Below are positions 12,243-25,195 of a stretch of DNA of 64,000 bases, piece after piece. The notes under the pieces were generated by a model, which was not told the origin of the DNA, made no database searches, and saw only the letters and a program-made list of their open reading frames with translations. A program made the translations under genes and the position numbers. Within the stretch, counting starts at the first letter, position 1, and each line of letters begins with the position of its first letter. Source of the DNA: Takifugu bimaculatus (lineage: Eukaryota; Chordata; Actinopteri; Tetraodontiformes; Tetraodontidae); contig CP034977.1 of the NCBI GenBank assembly GCA_004026145.2, forward strand, positions 4,871,100-4,935,099, written 5' to 3'.

Positions 12243-13430
12243 AACAACCCCGACCCCAACCCTAACCCAACCCTAATCCAATCCTAACCCTAACCCCAAC
12301 CCTAACCCCAACCCTAATCCAATCCTAACCCTAACCCCAACCCTAACCCTAACCCAACCCTAATCCAATCCTAACCCTAACCCCAATCCTAACCCTAACC
12401 CAACCCTAATCCAATCCTAACCCTAACCCAACCCTAACCCCAACCCTAACCCCAATCCTAACCCTAACCCTAACCCTAATCCAATCCCAACCCTAACCTA
12501 ACCCTAACCTAACCCCAACCCCAACCTAACCTAATCCCAACCCTAACCCTAACCCCAATCCCAACCCTAACCTAACCCTAACCTAACCCCAACCCCAATC
12601 CTAACCTAACCCCAACCCCAACCCTAACCCCAATCCCAACCCTAACCTAAGACCAACCCCAACCCTAACCCTAACCCTAATCCAATCCCAACCCTAACCT
12701 AACCCCAACCCTAACCTAACCCCAACCCCAACCCTAACCTAACCTAACCCCAACCCCAACCCTAACCCCAATCCCAACCCTAACCTAACCCTACCCCCAA
12801 TCCTAACCTAACCCCAACCCTAACCTAACCCAACCCTAACCTAACCCCAACCCTAACCCAACCCTAATCCAATCCTAACCCTAACCCCAACCCCAACCCT
12901 AACCCAACCCTAATCCAATCCCGACCCTAACCTAACCCTAACCCCAATCCTAACCTAACCCCAACCTAACCCAACCCTAACCCCAACCCTAACCCCAACC
13001 CAACCCCACCCCGAACCCAACCCTAATCCAATCCCAACCCTAACCTAACCCCAACCCCAATCCCAACCCTAATCTAACCCTAACCCCAATCCTAACCTAA
13101 CCCCAACTCTAACCTAACCCCAACCCTAACCCAACCCTAATCCAATCCTAACCCTAACCCCAACTCTAACCCAACCCCAAAACCCCTAACCCTAACCCAA
13201 CCCTAATACGCCAATCCAACCCTAACCTAACCCCAACCCTAACCCTAACCCAACCCAACCCTAACCCCAACCTAACCCTAACCCCAACCCTAACCCCAAC
13301 CCTAACCCAACCCCAACCCTAACCTAACCCCAACCCCAACCCTAATCCAATCCTAACCCTAACCCAACCCTAATCCAATCCCAACCCCAACCCTAACCTA
13401 ACCCTAACCGAACCCCAACCCTAACATCTT
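12243..13430. repeat. Degenerate CCCTAA array, about 1.2 kb
   Basis: Irregular mixture of CCCTAA, CCCCAA, CCTAATCCAATCC and CCTAACCTAA units. This orientation (C-rich on plus) is opposite to the arrays at 9.5, 14.4 and 15.1 kb. It abuts the left arm of the inverted repeat at 13429. Confidence 0.9.
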
Positions 13431-13770
13431 CAGGGTTGCTCATTTACACCCAAACCATCACATATTAGCAAACAGCAAAATGATACAAGTGTTTCACCAA
13501 GACAACAATCATTGGAACTATCGCCCAGCCTGTTGGTACAGCAGGATTTTTACACAGAAATATTTTAGATAGTTATCTGTAGATGTGATTAATTTTATTT
13601 CACTTGATATTTTGGTTTCATTCTTCATTTGATTCTGTAAATACAGCCCAAGCTTTTCTCTTGGGGACTTCCTGTTGCTGGCCAATGATTGTTGTCTTGG
13701 TGAAACACTTGTATCATTTTGCTGTTTGCTAATATGTGATGGTTTGGGTGTAAATGAGCAACCCTGCAGA
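13429..13770. repeat. Long near-perfect inverted repeat with about 160-base loop
   Basis: The left arm (about 13429-13519) and right arm (about 13680-13770) are reverse complements over roughly 90 bases with one visible mismatch (CATCTTCAG versus CATCTGCAG). Arms begin GGTTGCTCATTTACACCC inward. Symmetry continues outward into the flanks: CCAACCCTAA on the left, TTAGGGTTGG on the right. No target-site duplication is apparent because the flanks are themselves inverted. It could be a foldback or inverted duplication, a palindromic transposon, or an assembly artefact. Confidence 0.85.
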
Positions 13771-13894
13771 TGTTAGGGTTGGGGTTAGGGTTGGGTTAGG
13801 GTTATATCATGAGTTAAGGTCAGGGGTTAGGGTTATGGTCATTATTGACCATCCAATTAAAATCACGCATTAACTTTTATACCAGGAATTCATA

Positions 13895-13994
13895 AAAAAC
13901 TGAAAGCACACACACAGTCACTCACTGTCACACACAGTCACACTCTCACATACACTAACTCACTCACTCACTCTTTCGCTCTCTCTCTCTCACT

Positions 13995-14025
<31 letters not shown>
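13895..14025. repeat. CA/CACTCA simple repeat
   Basis: CACACAGTCACTCACTGTCA-type sequence passing into CTCTCTCTCT and then a pure CA run (about 13994-14022). Confidence 0.9.
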
Positions 14026-14357
14026 GGGAAGAGATTGAGAGGGTGCTACCGATCAATTTAATAGAAATGTCAATGTTCACATACAGACATCATGTCAGAC
14101 AGAAGTTCAAATAATTTCAAATATATAACGATCTCTTAAATGATTGTACTAATGGGGACTTCCATCAGTCTATAAAGTGCAGATTTTTCAAATGAGGAAG
14201 AACAAAAGATCAAGGAGAAAGAGGTGGAGCTATCTAAAGAATAAGATGGGAAGAATATTAACCAGACCACTATGCATCCTCTTCAGGTAAGGAAACGTTT
14301 CCACAAACTAAAAGAGACTCATCGTTGTCAAAGACATGGTCCTCACCATCATTCATT

Positions 14358-14726
14358 AGGGTTAGGGTTAGGGCTAAAGGGTTAGGGTTAGGGCTAAAGG
14401 GTTAGGGTTAAGGTTAGGACTAAAGGGTTAGGGCTAAAGGGTTAGAGTTAGGGCTAAAGGGTTAGGGCTAAAGGGTTAGGGTTAGGGCTAAAGGGTTAGA
14501 GTTAGGGCTAAAGGGTTAGGGTTAGGGCTAAAGGGTTAGGGCTAAAGGGTTAGAGTTAGGGCTAAAGGGTTAGGGCTAAAGGGTTAGGGTTAAGGTTAGG
14601 GCTAAAGGGTTAGGGCTAAAGGGTTAGAGTTAGGGCTAAAGGGTTAGGGTTAGGGCTAAAGGTTTAGAGTTAGGGTTAGGGTTAGGGCTAAAGGGTTAGG
14701 GCTAAAGGGTTAGGGCTAAATGGCAT
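14358..14726. repeat. TTAGGG-like array with GGGCTAAA variant
   Basis: Units alternate GGGTTAGGGTTA and GGGCTAAA on the plus strand. The same hybrid unit fills 15087-15523, but the separating 360 bases are unique sequence, so the two arrays are related by duplication or common origin. Confidence 0.9.
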
Positions 14727-15086
14727 CACAAAACATCACAAAGATGACCCCAGGGCCCACAACATATGCAGTAGCCCAGACAAAAGCCTTAACATTCCTC
14801 ATCTTCATCTCACCAGCACTCGAGATGGTCGTTCATTCCACATATAGAAGGATTCCATACGGTGATGAATGGAAGAAGATGGACACTAATAGACCTACAC
14901 AGGACTGCTACCATCAGCAGGTGTTTACAGGTTTGTGACCGACAAACTGATAAATAAAAGAACCGTGGGAGAAGTGGGTGGACCTCTGCCATACTTCTAC
15001 ACATCTGGGCCTGAAGTATCTGTGCTCCTTACATGCTGTGAGATTCTTGGAAGCTTACCAATGACCTCTAGAGTTTTTCCATCAAA

Positions 15087-15523
15087 AAGGGTTAGGGTTA
15101 GGGTTAGGGCTAAAGGGTTAGGGTTAGGGTTAGGGCTAAAGGGTTAGGGTTAGGGTTAGGGCTAAAGGGTTAGTGTTAGGGTTAGGGCTAAAGGGTTAGG
15201 GCTAAAGGGTTAGGGCTAGGGCTAAAGGGTTAGGGCTAAAGGGTTAGGGCTAAAGGGTTAGTGTTAGGGCTAAAGGGTTAGGGCTAAAGGGTTAGGGTTA
15301 GGGCTAAAGGGTTAGGGCTAAAGGGTTAGGGCTAAAGGTTTAGGGCTAAAGGGTTAGGGTTAGGTCTAAAGGGTTAGGGTTAGGGCTAAAGGGTTAGGGC
15401 TAAAGGTTTAGGGCTAAAGGGTTAGGGTTAGGTCTAAAGGGTTAGGGTTAGGGCTAAAGGGTTAGGGCTAAAGGGTTAGGGCTAAAGGGTTAGGGTTAGG
15501 TCTAAAGGGTTAGGGTTAGGGCT
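15087..15523. repeat. TTAGGG-like array with GGGCTAAA variant, second copy
   Basis: Same hybrid unit as 14358-14726, with additional GGTCTAAA and GTGTTAGGG variants. It is bounded by unique sequence (ATCAAAAAG on the left, CTTCCATCAACC on the right). Confidence 0.9.
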
Positions 15524-16646
15524 TCCATCAACCTTTCTCCCAAGGTGATGTTCAGAATCAGTGATGTCCTCCAGCTCCTTTGATTACCGCATTGTGATTT
15601 CAGACAAGATCTTGATAATTATCTCTCTGGTGTTATCTCCCTCAGTCTGCTTTAGACCATGCGTGCAGAGCTTCTAGTGCTTCTTTTATCTTTTACATTC
15701 CAATAGTGTCATCTTGAAGTCTTAATTCTCAGGTAGTTGGGTACCTCATCTTCTCCAGTGTGGTCAGAGGAGAGAGAGCATCATCAGATTTTCTCCTGTT
15801 TGGCCTCAGGATCTTGGCGTTAGGATTTTGCATCCCTATAAGTATATACTTATATATTCTAGATACGAGATATATAACTTTACTCTTTACATAAAACTTT
15901 TTTTTTATTTGTAAAAACATCTAGGAAATTTGTTACTCTTTCAATAACAGACGACTTGTATCACATTTTATGCAGTTACTGAGCTAAATTATTCGGGAGT
16001 ATTTGAGCAGGTTTCTGTTGAGCTACAACCCCTCAAACACACTTTTATCATCCAGTTTATTAAACACCACCAGCAGCCACATGCAGTCTCTGTCTCTGTC
16101 ACACACACATGCACACACACACAGGTTGACCTACCAGATGGTCTTGTGCTCAGTCCAGAACTTCTTGCAGTTTTCATGTCACAAACTTTGTCACTCAGTC
16201 TGCATCCATCAGCAGCTGTCAGTCGCTGCAGCACAGCACAACCCCATTTCCGTTAGATGACAAAATAAAAGTCGTGTCTGGGGCTTGTGTTTTTTAAGTG
16301 GCCATGATGTCTCTGAAGCCTTTAACAGGCATAGGAAACAACACTTTGACCCATGTCAGAATAATTACTCTCATCTGTTGACATGATTTTTTTGTGTATG
16401 TATATTTAAAAAAGCCACATTTTCAAATTTTTCATCTTTTGCAGAAATGCATGTTCTTGTGGCAAACAAGTAGCTGCAGTGTGATTAGGGCTAACCTTAG
16501 GGTTAGGGTTAACCCTAAGTTGGTTAATCAGTTGGTTAATATTAAACTACAGCTGGCTTGAAAAATGTGCTGATGGGAAAATATTTACTGTAGTACTATA
16601 GATCACGAGACCAGGGTTTTACTTTGAAAAGGCAAACCAGGAAATG

Positions 16647-16647
<1 letters not shown>

Positions 16648-16744
<97 letters not shown>

Positions 16745-16955
16745 TCTCTCTCTCTCTCTGTAGTCGTGGGTCATCCATACTGTGATCCAAAGTGAGCGGT
16801 ACCAGCACAACAACCTGTCCTACACTCGGAATAGTTGGTGTCGATACACATATACACACCCACACATCCCTCCTCCACAAACACACACACACACACAGAC
16901 ACAATCGCTCACATGTACACACACACACACACATGCACATACACATAGACACGCG
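16648..16955. repeat. TC run and CA-rich stretch immediately 5' of the col4a3 start codon
   Basis: A (TC)n run of about 110 bases at 16650-16765 is followed by ACACAC-rich sequence (16840-16955) that ends three bases before the ATG at 16959. It would lie in the promoter or 5' UTR of col4a3. Polypyrimidine runs can affect promoter structure; that role is inference only. Confidence 0.85.
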
Positions 16956-16958
16956 CAC

Positions 16959-17732
16959 ATGGAGCCTCCAAGTGTCCTGAGTTGGAACATTGTCCCACTA
17001 CTGGTTTTGGGTCTGTGCTGGTTTACTGATCAGGGACACACAAAAAGGGTGAGTGAACACGCACACACGTGCGCGCACACAAACACACATATGCGTGCAC
17101 ACGCACACTTTCTCTTTTACCTACTTTGCTACCTACTGATGGTAGAGTGGTTCTGTACATACGGTCTTGTTAATTTGGATAGAACTTCATACTATTGATA
17201 TTTTCAGGTTTGGTGATCTTCCTGCTGTTCTGGTAACTGTTTGACTACAGAGTTCTGGATCAGAACAGAACATACCTCAATCACTTTTTGCTATCGAATT
17301 TTCCTGGTGGAAAAATTCAGAAAACGTGTGAAGGAACATGCTATGATCTAAATGCTTTCCACCTGCTTTCATGCTGCTGATGCTGGACGCAGATCATGTG
17401 GTGGCAGCATGTTGAGACAGGAAGAACGATAAAATACAATCGGAGCCTAATCAGCCTTTCTACCTGCAGATACATGAACGTGTTTGGGTTCAGACCCACA
17501 GAAACATGATAATGACAACTTGAGCCAACATGTAGCTTCAGTCACAACATTTTGCAGTTCCTCCTAAAGACTTATGTCACACCATGACTTATGGATCCTG
17601 CCAGCTCATTTCAGACCTGTTCCAGTACTTGGTTCAGGACAAGGTACAAATTACTGTAATAATTTTTATTTGCAGGTCTGTATTTGCACAGGGAAGTTTC
17701 TATGTCACTGTGATGGTGTCAAAGGTCAAAAG
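16959..17732 (+). CDS. col4a3: col4a3 exons 1 (16959-17048) and 2 (17676-17732): signal peptide and 7S
   Basis: The ATG at 16959 begins MEPPSVLSWNIVPLLVLGLC, then WFTDQGHTKR: a short polar start, a hydrophobic core of about 10 residues and a plausible cleavage region. Donor AGG/GTGAGT at 17048. Exon 2 (acceptor TTTGCAG) encodes VCICTGKFLCHCDGVKGQK, four cysteines of the 7S domain entering the first Gly-X-Y triplets, and ends AAG/GTAAGG. Both exons are phase 0 (90 and 57 bases). The intervening 627 bases hold no exon. Confidence 0.85.
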
Positions 17733-20700
17733 GTAAGGAAACCCTTTGATGTCAGAACCAAAAGTGAGTCAGAATTACCAAAACATCCTGTCTCTGTGTT
17801 ATTTCTGTAAAAATGGAATTGTGATTTATTTTTTTTAATTCAGTATTTTTCAGAACTTGAAATCTTTTTCAATCATTGGCTGGTGCCTTACAGATGGAGC
17901 ACAGGGTTAGGGTTAGTTGAGATGGATGAGTGGTTAGGGTTACTTGAGCTGGATGAGTGTTTAGGGTTAGTTGAGATGGATGAGTGGTTAGGGTTAGTTG
18001 AGATGTATGAGTGGTTAGGGTTAGTTGAGATGGATGAGTGGTTAGGGTTACCTGAGCTGGATGAGTGTTTAGGGTTAGTTGAGATGGATGAGTGGTTAGG
18101 GTTACTTGAGATGGATGAGTGGTTAGGGTTAGTTGAGATGGATGAGTGGTTAGGGTAACTTGAGATGTATGAGTGGTTAGGGTTAGTTGAGATGGATGAG
18201 TGGTTAGGGTTAGTTGAGATGGATGAGTGTTTAGGGTTAGTTGAGATGGATGAGTGGTTAGGGTTAGTTGAGATGGATGAGTGGTTAGGGTTAGTTGAGA
18301 TGGATGAGTGGTTAGGGTTACTTGAGCTGGATGAGTGTTTAGGGTTAGTTGAGATGGATGAGTGGTTAGGGTTACTTGAGATGGATGAGTGGTTAGGGTT
18401 ACTTGAGATGGATGAGTGGTTAGGATTACTTGAGATGGATGAGTGTTTAGGGTTAGTTGAGATGGATGAGTGGTTAGGGTTAGTTGAGATGGATGAGTGG
18501 TTAGGGTTACTTGAGCTGGATGAGTGGTAATGATGGTTCATTGATGCGTTTTACCCTCCCCTGTAATTACAATTACAAAAATGTTTTTCAGATAAAAAAA
18601 GTAGTAGTAATAATGATACTACTACTACTTTTACTACTAAAAATAATAATAAAATCAAATCAATCTTTGTTTATATAGCGTGTTTTACAATCAGAATTGT
18701 CTCTAGACCCTTTCCAGAATCCCAGGGCCTGACCCCCAACAAGCAACAGTGGCAGGAAAAAACTCCCCTTGAACCTTGAAACCTTGAGCAGGACCAGGCT
18801 CATGTAGGGGGACCCTCCTGCTGATGGGGGGGGCAGAGAGAGAGGAGAAGGGGGGAGGACAGGTAGAGGGTAGAATAGGTAGAGATCATAGAAATATATT
18901 AATAATACAAGCTGCTGGTATAGGAGTAGTCTGTGTCAGCAGGGTCGGAGGTCGGCAGGCCAGGCTATAAAGACGGCTAGACCTGTAGATGGATACGGGG
19001 GGCAGAGAAACTATACAAGAAATAACATAAATATACAAATACAATGAAATTATAATAAAAAATGTGAGCACTAATAACAGGATAAAACACATTTTTCACA
19101 GAGAAAAAAAGTATAAGAATATCTTCAAAAAATACATATATAAGAGGCAAATATAAAAAGCAGCTCAAAAGAGGTTAATACAGATTAAATGTAGATAATG
19201 TAGATTAAATGTAGATAATGTCAGGTGTGATTTTTCGTATAACGGGTGAGTATAACAGGTGGTTAGTCTGTTGTCATCCCAGACCAGCCTGTATGGGTTA
19301 GGGTTAGTTAGGGTTAGAGGGTTAGGGTTAGAGGGTTAGGGTTAGAGGGTTAGGGTTAGAGGGTTAGAGGATTAGGGTTAGGGGGTTAGGGTTAGAGGGT
19401 TAGGGTTAGAGGGTTAGGGGGTTAGGGTTAGAGGGTTAGGGTTAGAGGGTTAGAGTTAGAGGGTTAGGGGATATGGTTAGGGGTTAGGGTTAGAGGGTTA
19501 GGGGTTAGGGTTAGGGTTAGAGGGTTAGGGTTAGAGGTTAGGTTAGGGTTAGGGGGTTAGGGTTAGAGGGTTAGGGTTAGAGGGTTAGAGGGTTAGGGTT
19601 AGAGGGTTAGGGTTAGGTTAGGGTTGAGGGTTAGGGGGTTAGGGTTAGAGGGTTAGGGTTAGAGGGTTAGGGGTTAGGGTTAGAGGGTTAGGGGTTAGAG
19701 GTTAGGGTTAGGGTTAGAGGGTTAGAGGGTTAGGGGTTAGGGTTAGGGTTAGGGTTAGGGTTAGAGGGTTAGAGGGTTAGGGTTAGACACTCTGCTGTGC
19801 TGTTTGTGAACAGCTGAGTTTGATTTTTTCCTGAATCTACCTTTTCATTACTCCTGACCTCAGCTTCTTCTCACAGGGAGAGCCTGGCTTTCCTGGGTAT
19901 GGTGGATTACCTGGAGTCATTGGTTACCCTGGAAACGAAGGCCAGCAGGGCCCTCCTGGAGAAAAGGTAACTACTAGAGGTGAATGGTTTCTAAATGACT
20001 CCCTAAAAAAGTTATATCAAGTTCTGTTGTTGCTGTTGTTTTCCCTCATCAGGGTGATTATGGAGTATCAGGAGGTACAGGACTAAAAGGATCAAGGGTA
20101 GCACTCATGCTGATCAATCCCAACATGTCTGTTCTGATAAATAAGGAGAGCTCAGTCCACGTTCCTTGTTTTCTTAGGGACTTCCAGGAAGACCAGGTTT
20201 GCCAGGAACTCCAGGACTGCCAGTGAGAACTATGTCCATTGAATTTGTTAAGACCTCTTCCAGACTTGGATAAATTTTAGAAAAATAATCCATAATTGTT
20301 CTCTAATTTTTTCTAAGGGATTTCCAGGACATGAGGGTTCCATTGGTCAAACTGGATTCCCAGGATGCAATGGCACAAAGGTGAAATGATGGTGAATGAC
20401 AAACAGAAGAAAAGGGTTAGATATAGGTAGAGGTCAATCAGATTCATGAAAAATTCAAACAAAAAGAAGCCAAAATGGTTCGACACTAACATGTGGTTGA
20501 AAATGGATGAACCAGAGTAGATTAGTTTTTTAAAAAAAAAAACAATTCTAATCATCCTGTCTTAGCATGATTGTTCATGAGCATGAATTTAAAAAAAATC
20601 CTATCTTGAAGCCTCTTAGATTGTAGACAAATTGCAGCACTCATCAGTTTTCCCAAGTTCTTGTTACAGAACTCTTGTTGGTGTCTCATAGGGAGAAGTT

Positions 20701-23700
20701 GGTTTCCCAGGATTTCCTGGGTCTCCAGGACGTGTTGGCCTTCAAGTAAGTTCCACCTACTGTCTGATAGTAACTACTTTTACACACACAGATTAATCAA
20801 GCTATAGCACAAAATGCCTGGCAAAGAATCGATCTAGCTAATGACGGATTAGGGCTGAACTGCTGTAATTCTGCCTTAACGTTGCACCTGGAAAGTCTCT
20901 CAACATCGCCTCACTCAAGGCAGCCCTCCATTAAATGATGCCTTAGGAGCTTGCAAGCTTGTGGCCCTCATCCAGTTTCGACACCAAACATACGTCCACT
21001 TGGGTCCAAAAAAAATAATGGAGCGGAGCGGTCTATTGGGCTGGTAAGGTGTCACTAGCTCCTCCAGGTAGGATGGAACTAAGCCTCTGGGGACCTGGTA
21101 GGTCAGGAGAAGGGTTTTAAAGATGATTTAAATTAGACTTTTCCATCGCGTTAGAATTTGTTCCCTGTACCAGTTTCTATGCAATGGAGAAAGCTGAATA
21201 ACAGGAAGATCCTACAGCTTTTACACTGTTTTCATTTTGTTTTTGTTTACATTTTCGTCTTCCTCCGCTTTATCTGGGACCGGGTCGGGTGGGGGGTCAG
21301 CAGACTAAGCAGAGATTCCCAGATTTCCCTCTCCCTTTCCTCCAGTTCTTCAGGGAGTATTCAAAGTTTCTCCCAGCCCAGCTGAGAGACGTAGTCTCTC
21401 CAGTATGTCCTGGGTCTGCCTCGGGTACTCCTCCTGGTGGGACTTGTCTGGAACACCTCCCTAGGGAGGCGACCATGAGGCCCCCCTCAGCTGACTCCTT
21501 TCAACACGAAGGAGCAGTGCTCTACTCCGATCTCCTCCCAAGTGACTGCGCTTCTCAAACTTTCTCTAAGGGAGCACACAGCCACCCTGCAGAGGAAACT
21601 CATTTTGGCCACTTCTATCCGCAGCCATGTCCTTTGGGTCATTACCCACAGTTCATGACCATAGGTGAGAGTTGGAGTGTAGATTGACCGGTAATCAAGA
21701 GCTTTGCCTTGCGACTAAGCTCTCTATCATCTCTATCATTTCACAATGTATGCAATATTGTGTAGATAAGATTTGCCTTTGCCTGCTTCTTTGAGCTGTT
21801 TACCTGGATTATTTTCCATATGCCAGTGTGGTGGTTGTGAAGCGTGCACACATGCGTGACAACAGATTTGTGGTAAGCTAGCATTATTAACTGCTGATAT
21901 GTTTTAGGGTGAACCAGGATCGAGAGGTGCAAAGGTAACATTTACATATTCTGCACATATTCTTTAGATGATAATGAATCACCACTACATCCTGACACTT
22001 CTTTACTAACTTGTCTGATAACTAAAGTCAAATTTCTCTCTGTATTGGAGATTTGAGATTTGGACTAGTGATCAACAGATTGTGAAAAATATGAAAAAGC
22101 AATTTCTAGCTCTCTGAGCTAATATTAACTTCACTAACTTATAACAACAGTAACAATAACAGTTGGTAAATGGTGCACAGATTCATTGATACAACATGTT
22201 GCCATCTGTGAAAGTCCTCTCTAAAACATCCTCTGCTTCTTTTAGGGAGAAACTCTTGTCTACCCTGTCCCTCCAAGTATTAAAGGAGAGATGGGATTGC
22301 ACGGAGCAGACGGGGAACAGGTAGAAAGCTGTATTTTGCCCAGATTTCTTCTCAGCTCTGTAGCCAGACTGACTCTGAGTCACAGTGGAGCCACAGGTTC
22401 TTTAGAAACCTGTGGATCAAAGGGATTCAGGTAGATTCCCGTTTGTTCAAGTTCATGATGTTTTCATATAGTAGCCTAATCATGGAGTTCCACAAGCTTC
22501 TGACCAGTCCTATTTAAGTTGTACCTGCTTCCCTTAAAAAACATTTTTGGACATCAGAAACAAATATACACAGTTCTTCCAGGCTGGAGCGTCATAATTG
22601 ATATGTTATTAGGATGTCTGTCTTATTCTGGCAGAACCTCCTGATCCTGAAGTTTTGCTGCCAGAGATCACTTGACTGCCAATAATTTCGAGAATAGAGT
22701 TGAAGTAAATTGTTGTCAATAATTTGGTTGAACACGAATACAAATCAGAGTGAGCATCTGTATCACATCCAAAACTAAAGTCATCTTTGATTATTTGCAC
22801 ATTTTTATAGACAAAATGCAAAATCTTGTTCCATGAAGAATAAATATGGATTGGATGTTTGTTTTTCAGGGGCTAAAAGGAGACCTTGGGGAACCAGGAC
22901 TGCCAGGCACACAAGGATTTGCTGGACTTCCTGTATAGACTAGTTTCAAGATCAACATGAATTATTACATTTTGAGTTATTTATGTCATCTGTTCTGTTT
23001 GTTGTCTTCTTTCAGGGGATGCCTGGTGTTCCGGGATTACCAGGAGACAAGGTAAATCTGATCTCGGATCTTGTGATTTGCCCTTGTTATGGACTTCTGA
23101 TGACAATGTGTTTTTGTTTTAGGGTCAGGAAGGGCCGAGTCCAGTGATTCCAGGTCCTCAGGGACAAAAGGTTAGTAGGTTTGCAGCAACAGTTGACATT
23201 ATTCAAACCGGTCATCTGTTCTTCTGTTGCTTTGTGGGGTTTGTAAAGCCCCTTTCATGCTGCAAGAAAATAGCATGAAAATGGCATGTCCTGGGTCAAC
23301 TCAGGTCGTTTCAGTACAGTGAAAGGGTTGTCATGGCAATGATCCTGCAACCGCCACAATAAATTAGCTGGTTACATTAATGTACCTGTGGCATTGTGAT
23401 TTTGTCATTGGACATCCTGTCCACAATGACTGATCTCTGAAGGACTGAAATTTTTGCCCAGTTTTTTCAATCAAATCAAATGTGTAGCTACACGACCTTA
23501 AATGAAGCAGGGTTGAAAACAATTAGGCTTGGATGAGGACGTGTGCGCATGCACCTAACTGACCCTCATACCTGTTAGGAGTAGGAATGTATGTCCCAGG
23601 GAAGAGGTGCCGTAGCTTTGTCAGCCACCTCTGGAGAGGTGGAGGAGGAGTCGTGGGAGCTGCTGAAGCAGTGAGGTGTGTGATGATGGTCTCCAGGTGC

Positions 23701-25163
23701 TTGCCAAGCTGGCTCATCCCTATGGAGTTCCATTGTTGGCCAGATAATTCTGTGTAGTGATGGAAATGGAAGTTCTGTTGACTGAACTGAATCACTAGTA
23801 TCCGTTCATTAAAAGGATTTGTTAAAAACACTAATTTACCGAATTGTTTAGTGCTGAAGAGTCCTGCTTACCTGAAGGAGTCGTCATTTAGTCCTTGCAA
23901 TTTGTTAGTTCAGTATGTCAGTGAGAAAACAGCACTAATTGGCAGTTTGTACATTGAGAAGCAGAGAAACAGATGCCCAAGTGCAAATTGCTATGAGGAG
24001 GAAATGATGGAAGAAAACATTTCATAAAGTGCTTTGATTCAGTTCATTAACTCAAACAATTTATTAATTTGAACGAATATGAATGGCAGCAGGACCCACT
24101 ATGCAGGAATCAAAAAATATGAGTTTATTAACTCAACAGCAAATTAAACTCAAATAAAAATTAAGTCCAAAAAAGTACAAACTTCGGCCTTGTGTAAAAA
24201 GAATGCGTAAGCACAAAAATGCTGCATGCACACTATTCCACACTAATATTCTCATTTAACAAAATTGAAGTAACTGTAGAAATGGACGCCAATTTTGTGG
24301 CAACCTGAAGTGGTTTCCCCCAGAAAACTGTTTAAATTGTCCAAGAGGCTATTCCTAATATTCACATTAGAGATAATAAAGATGAACAAATAACACCCAG
24401 GTCTTTGCAAGTACGAGTGGATATAAAAGTATGTGTAAATGGTGCAGAATACAACGTTAACAACAATGGCGGCATTGGCGCTATTAGAAAATGTTGTCAG
24501 TGGACAGCAGGGAATGTTCATCAACGACTTTAGGTTGAGAAGGACTCTGTACATGAGGCCCCTGGAAACATCAGGGACGAGGAAAATCAAAACAGCAGCA
24601 AGGGCTGGGGACTACCCCTAGTGACCAGGCACAGACCGTGACATGGAGAATTAGGTAGCAAAACCACTGCCAACATTTTAATGAGGGTTGATTATACATT
24701 AGCAGCTGATTCGGATCACAAGTTACTTTGGAATGCAGGGGGAACTCTCTGTGATAGGCTGGTCCATCTATGCTGTGGGAAGGAAAAGCACCATCACTCC
24801 TTCCCACCCATTGCCATAAGACTCCAGAATAGACATATCTGCTGAATGTTTTATCCTTTAACCATCCTCCTCAGTTTTAAAACCAGGAATTTCCCCACTG
24901 TGGTATGAATTTAATCTCAATTTAATATTATTCAATTTAAAGGGCATGGAAAACATTTTTTACATTGCCAAAGAGGGTATTAAATACAATAAGTGAGGTG
25001 GGGTCATGTGGTGAGTGCAGGAACCCATCTTAGCTGCTTATAGGCATTGTTGCTCCTGAATGAGATGCTGGCTCATTGCAGGGCCCTGTGTACCTTACTC
25101 AAGGGTACCTCACCAGTGCACGGAAGGTGTCCTGGCACCTTAACTCTAGAGTATTTATAAAGT

Positions 25164-25195
<32 letters not shown>

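Larger units (their letters stand above)
10340..16958. promoter_or_regulatory. Divergent intergenic/5' region between col4a4 and col4a3
   Basis: The two collagen genes are transcribed away from each other from within this interval, the shared-promoter arrangement known for vertebrate COL4A3/COL4A4. No CpG-island-like core or clear TATA box was recognised. The interval is dominated by TTAGGG-like arrays (12243-13430, 14358-14726, 15087-15523), a long inverted repeat (13429-13770), CA runs (13900-14025) and a TC run (16650-16765). Stretches 10430-11220, 11530-12170, 14730-15080 and 15530-16640 show no recognisable gene. The transcription start sites cannot be placed by eye. Confidence 0.5.
17733..19876. 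other. col4a3 intron 2: two TTAGGG-like arrays and a dispersed repeat
   Basis: No exon found. The intron holds the 27-base minisatellite (17904-18530), a dispersed-repeat copy (about 18650-18830) and a TTAGGG-like array (19294-19788). The stretch 18835-19290 is A-rich with a GGGG-rich purine tract near 18825-18865 and shows nothing else. Confidence 0.7.

Noticed and set aside
12243..13430. Chromosome end (true telomere)
   Set aside because: Units are degenerate, both sides continue into unique sequence and genes, and neighbouring arrays have mixed orientation. Interstitial telomere-like repeat is the better reading.
16596..16958. Minus-strand frame rich in RERERE
   Set aside because: Translation of the (TC)n run in the col4a3 5' region.
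16959..17198. Reading straight through col4a3 exon 1 as a longer protein
   Set aside because: A strong donor (AGG/GTGAGT) at 17048 and a 7S exon in phase at 17676 explain the sequence; the downstream frame is CA-repeat translation.
17883..18541. Frames repeating EMDEWLGLV (plus) and NPNHSSIST (minus)
   Set aside because: 27-base minisatellite, in phase by length; no flanking gene structure.
21158..21687. 132-codon plus frame as a nested gene
   Set aside because: Overlaps fish dispersed-repeat phrases and lies in a col4a3 intron; no domain or splice support.
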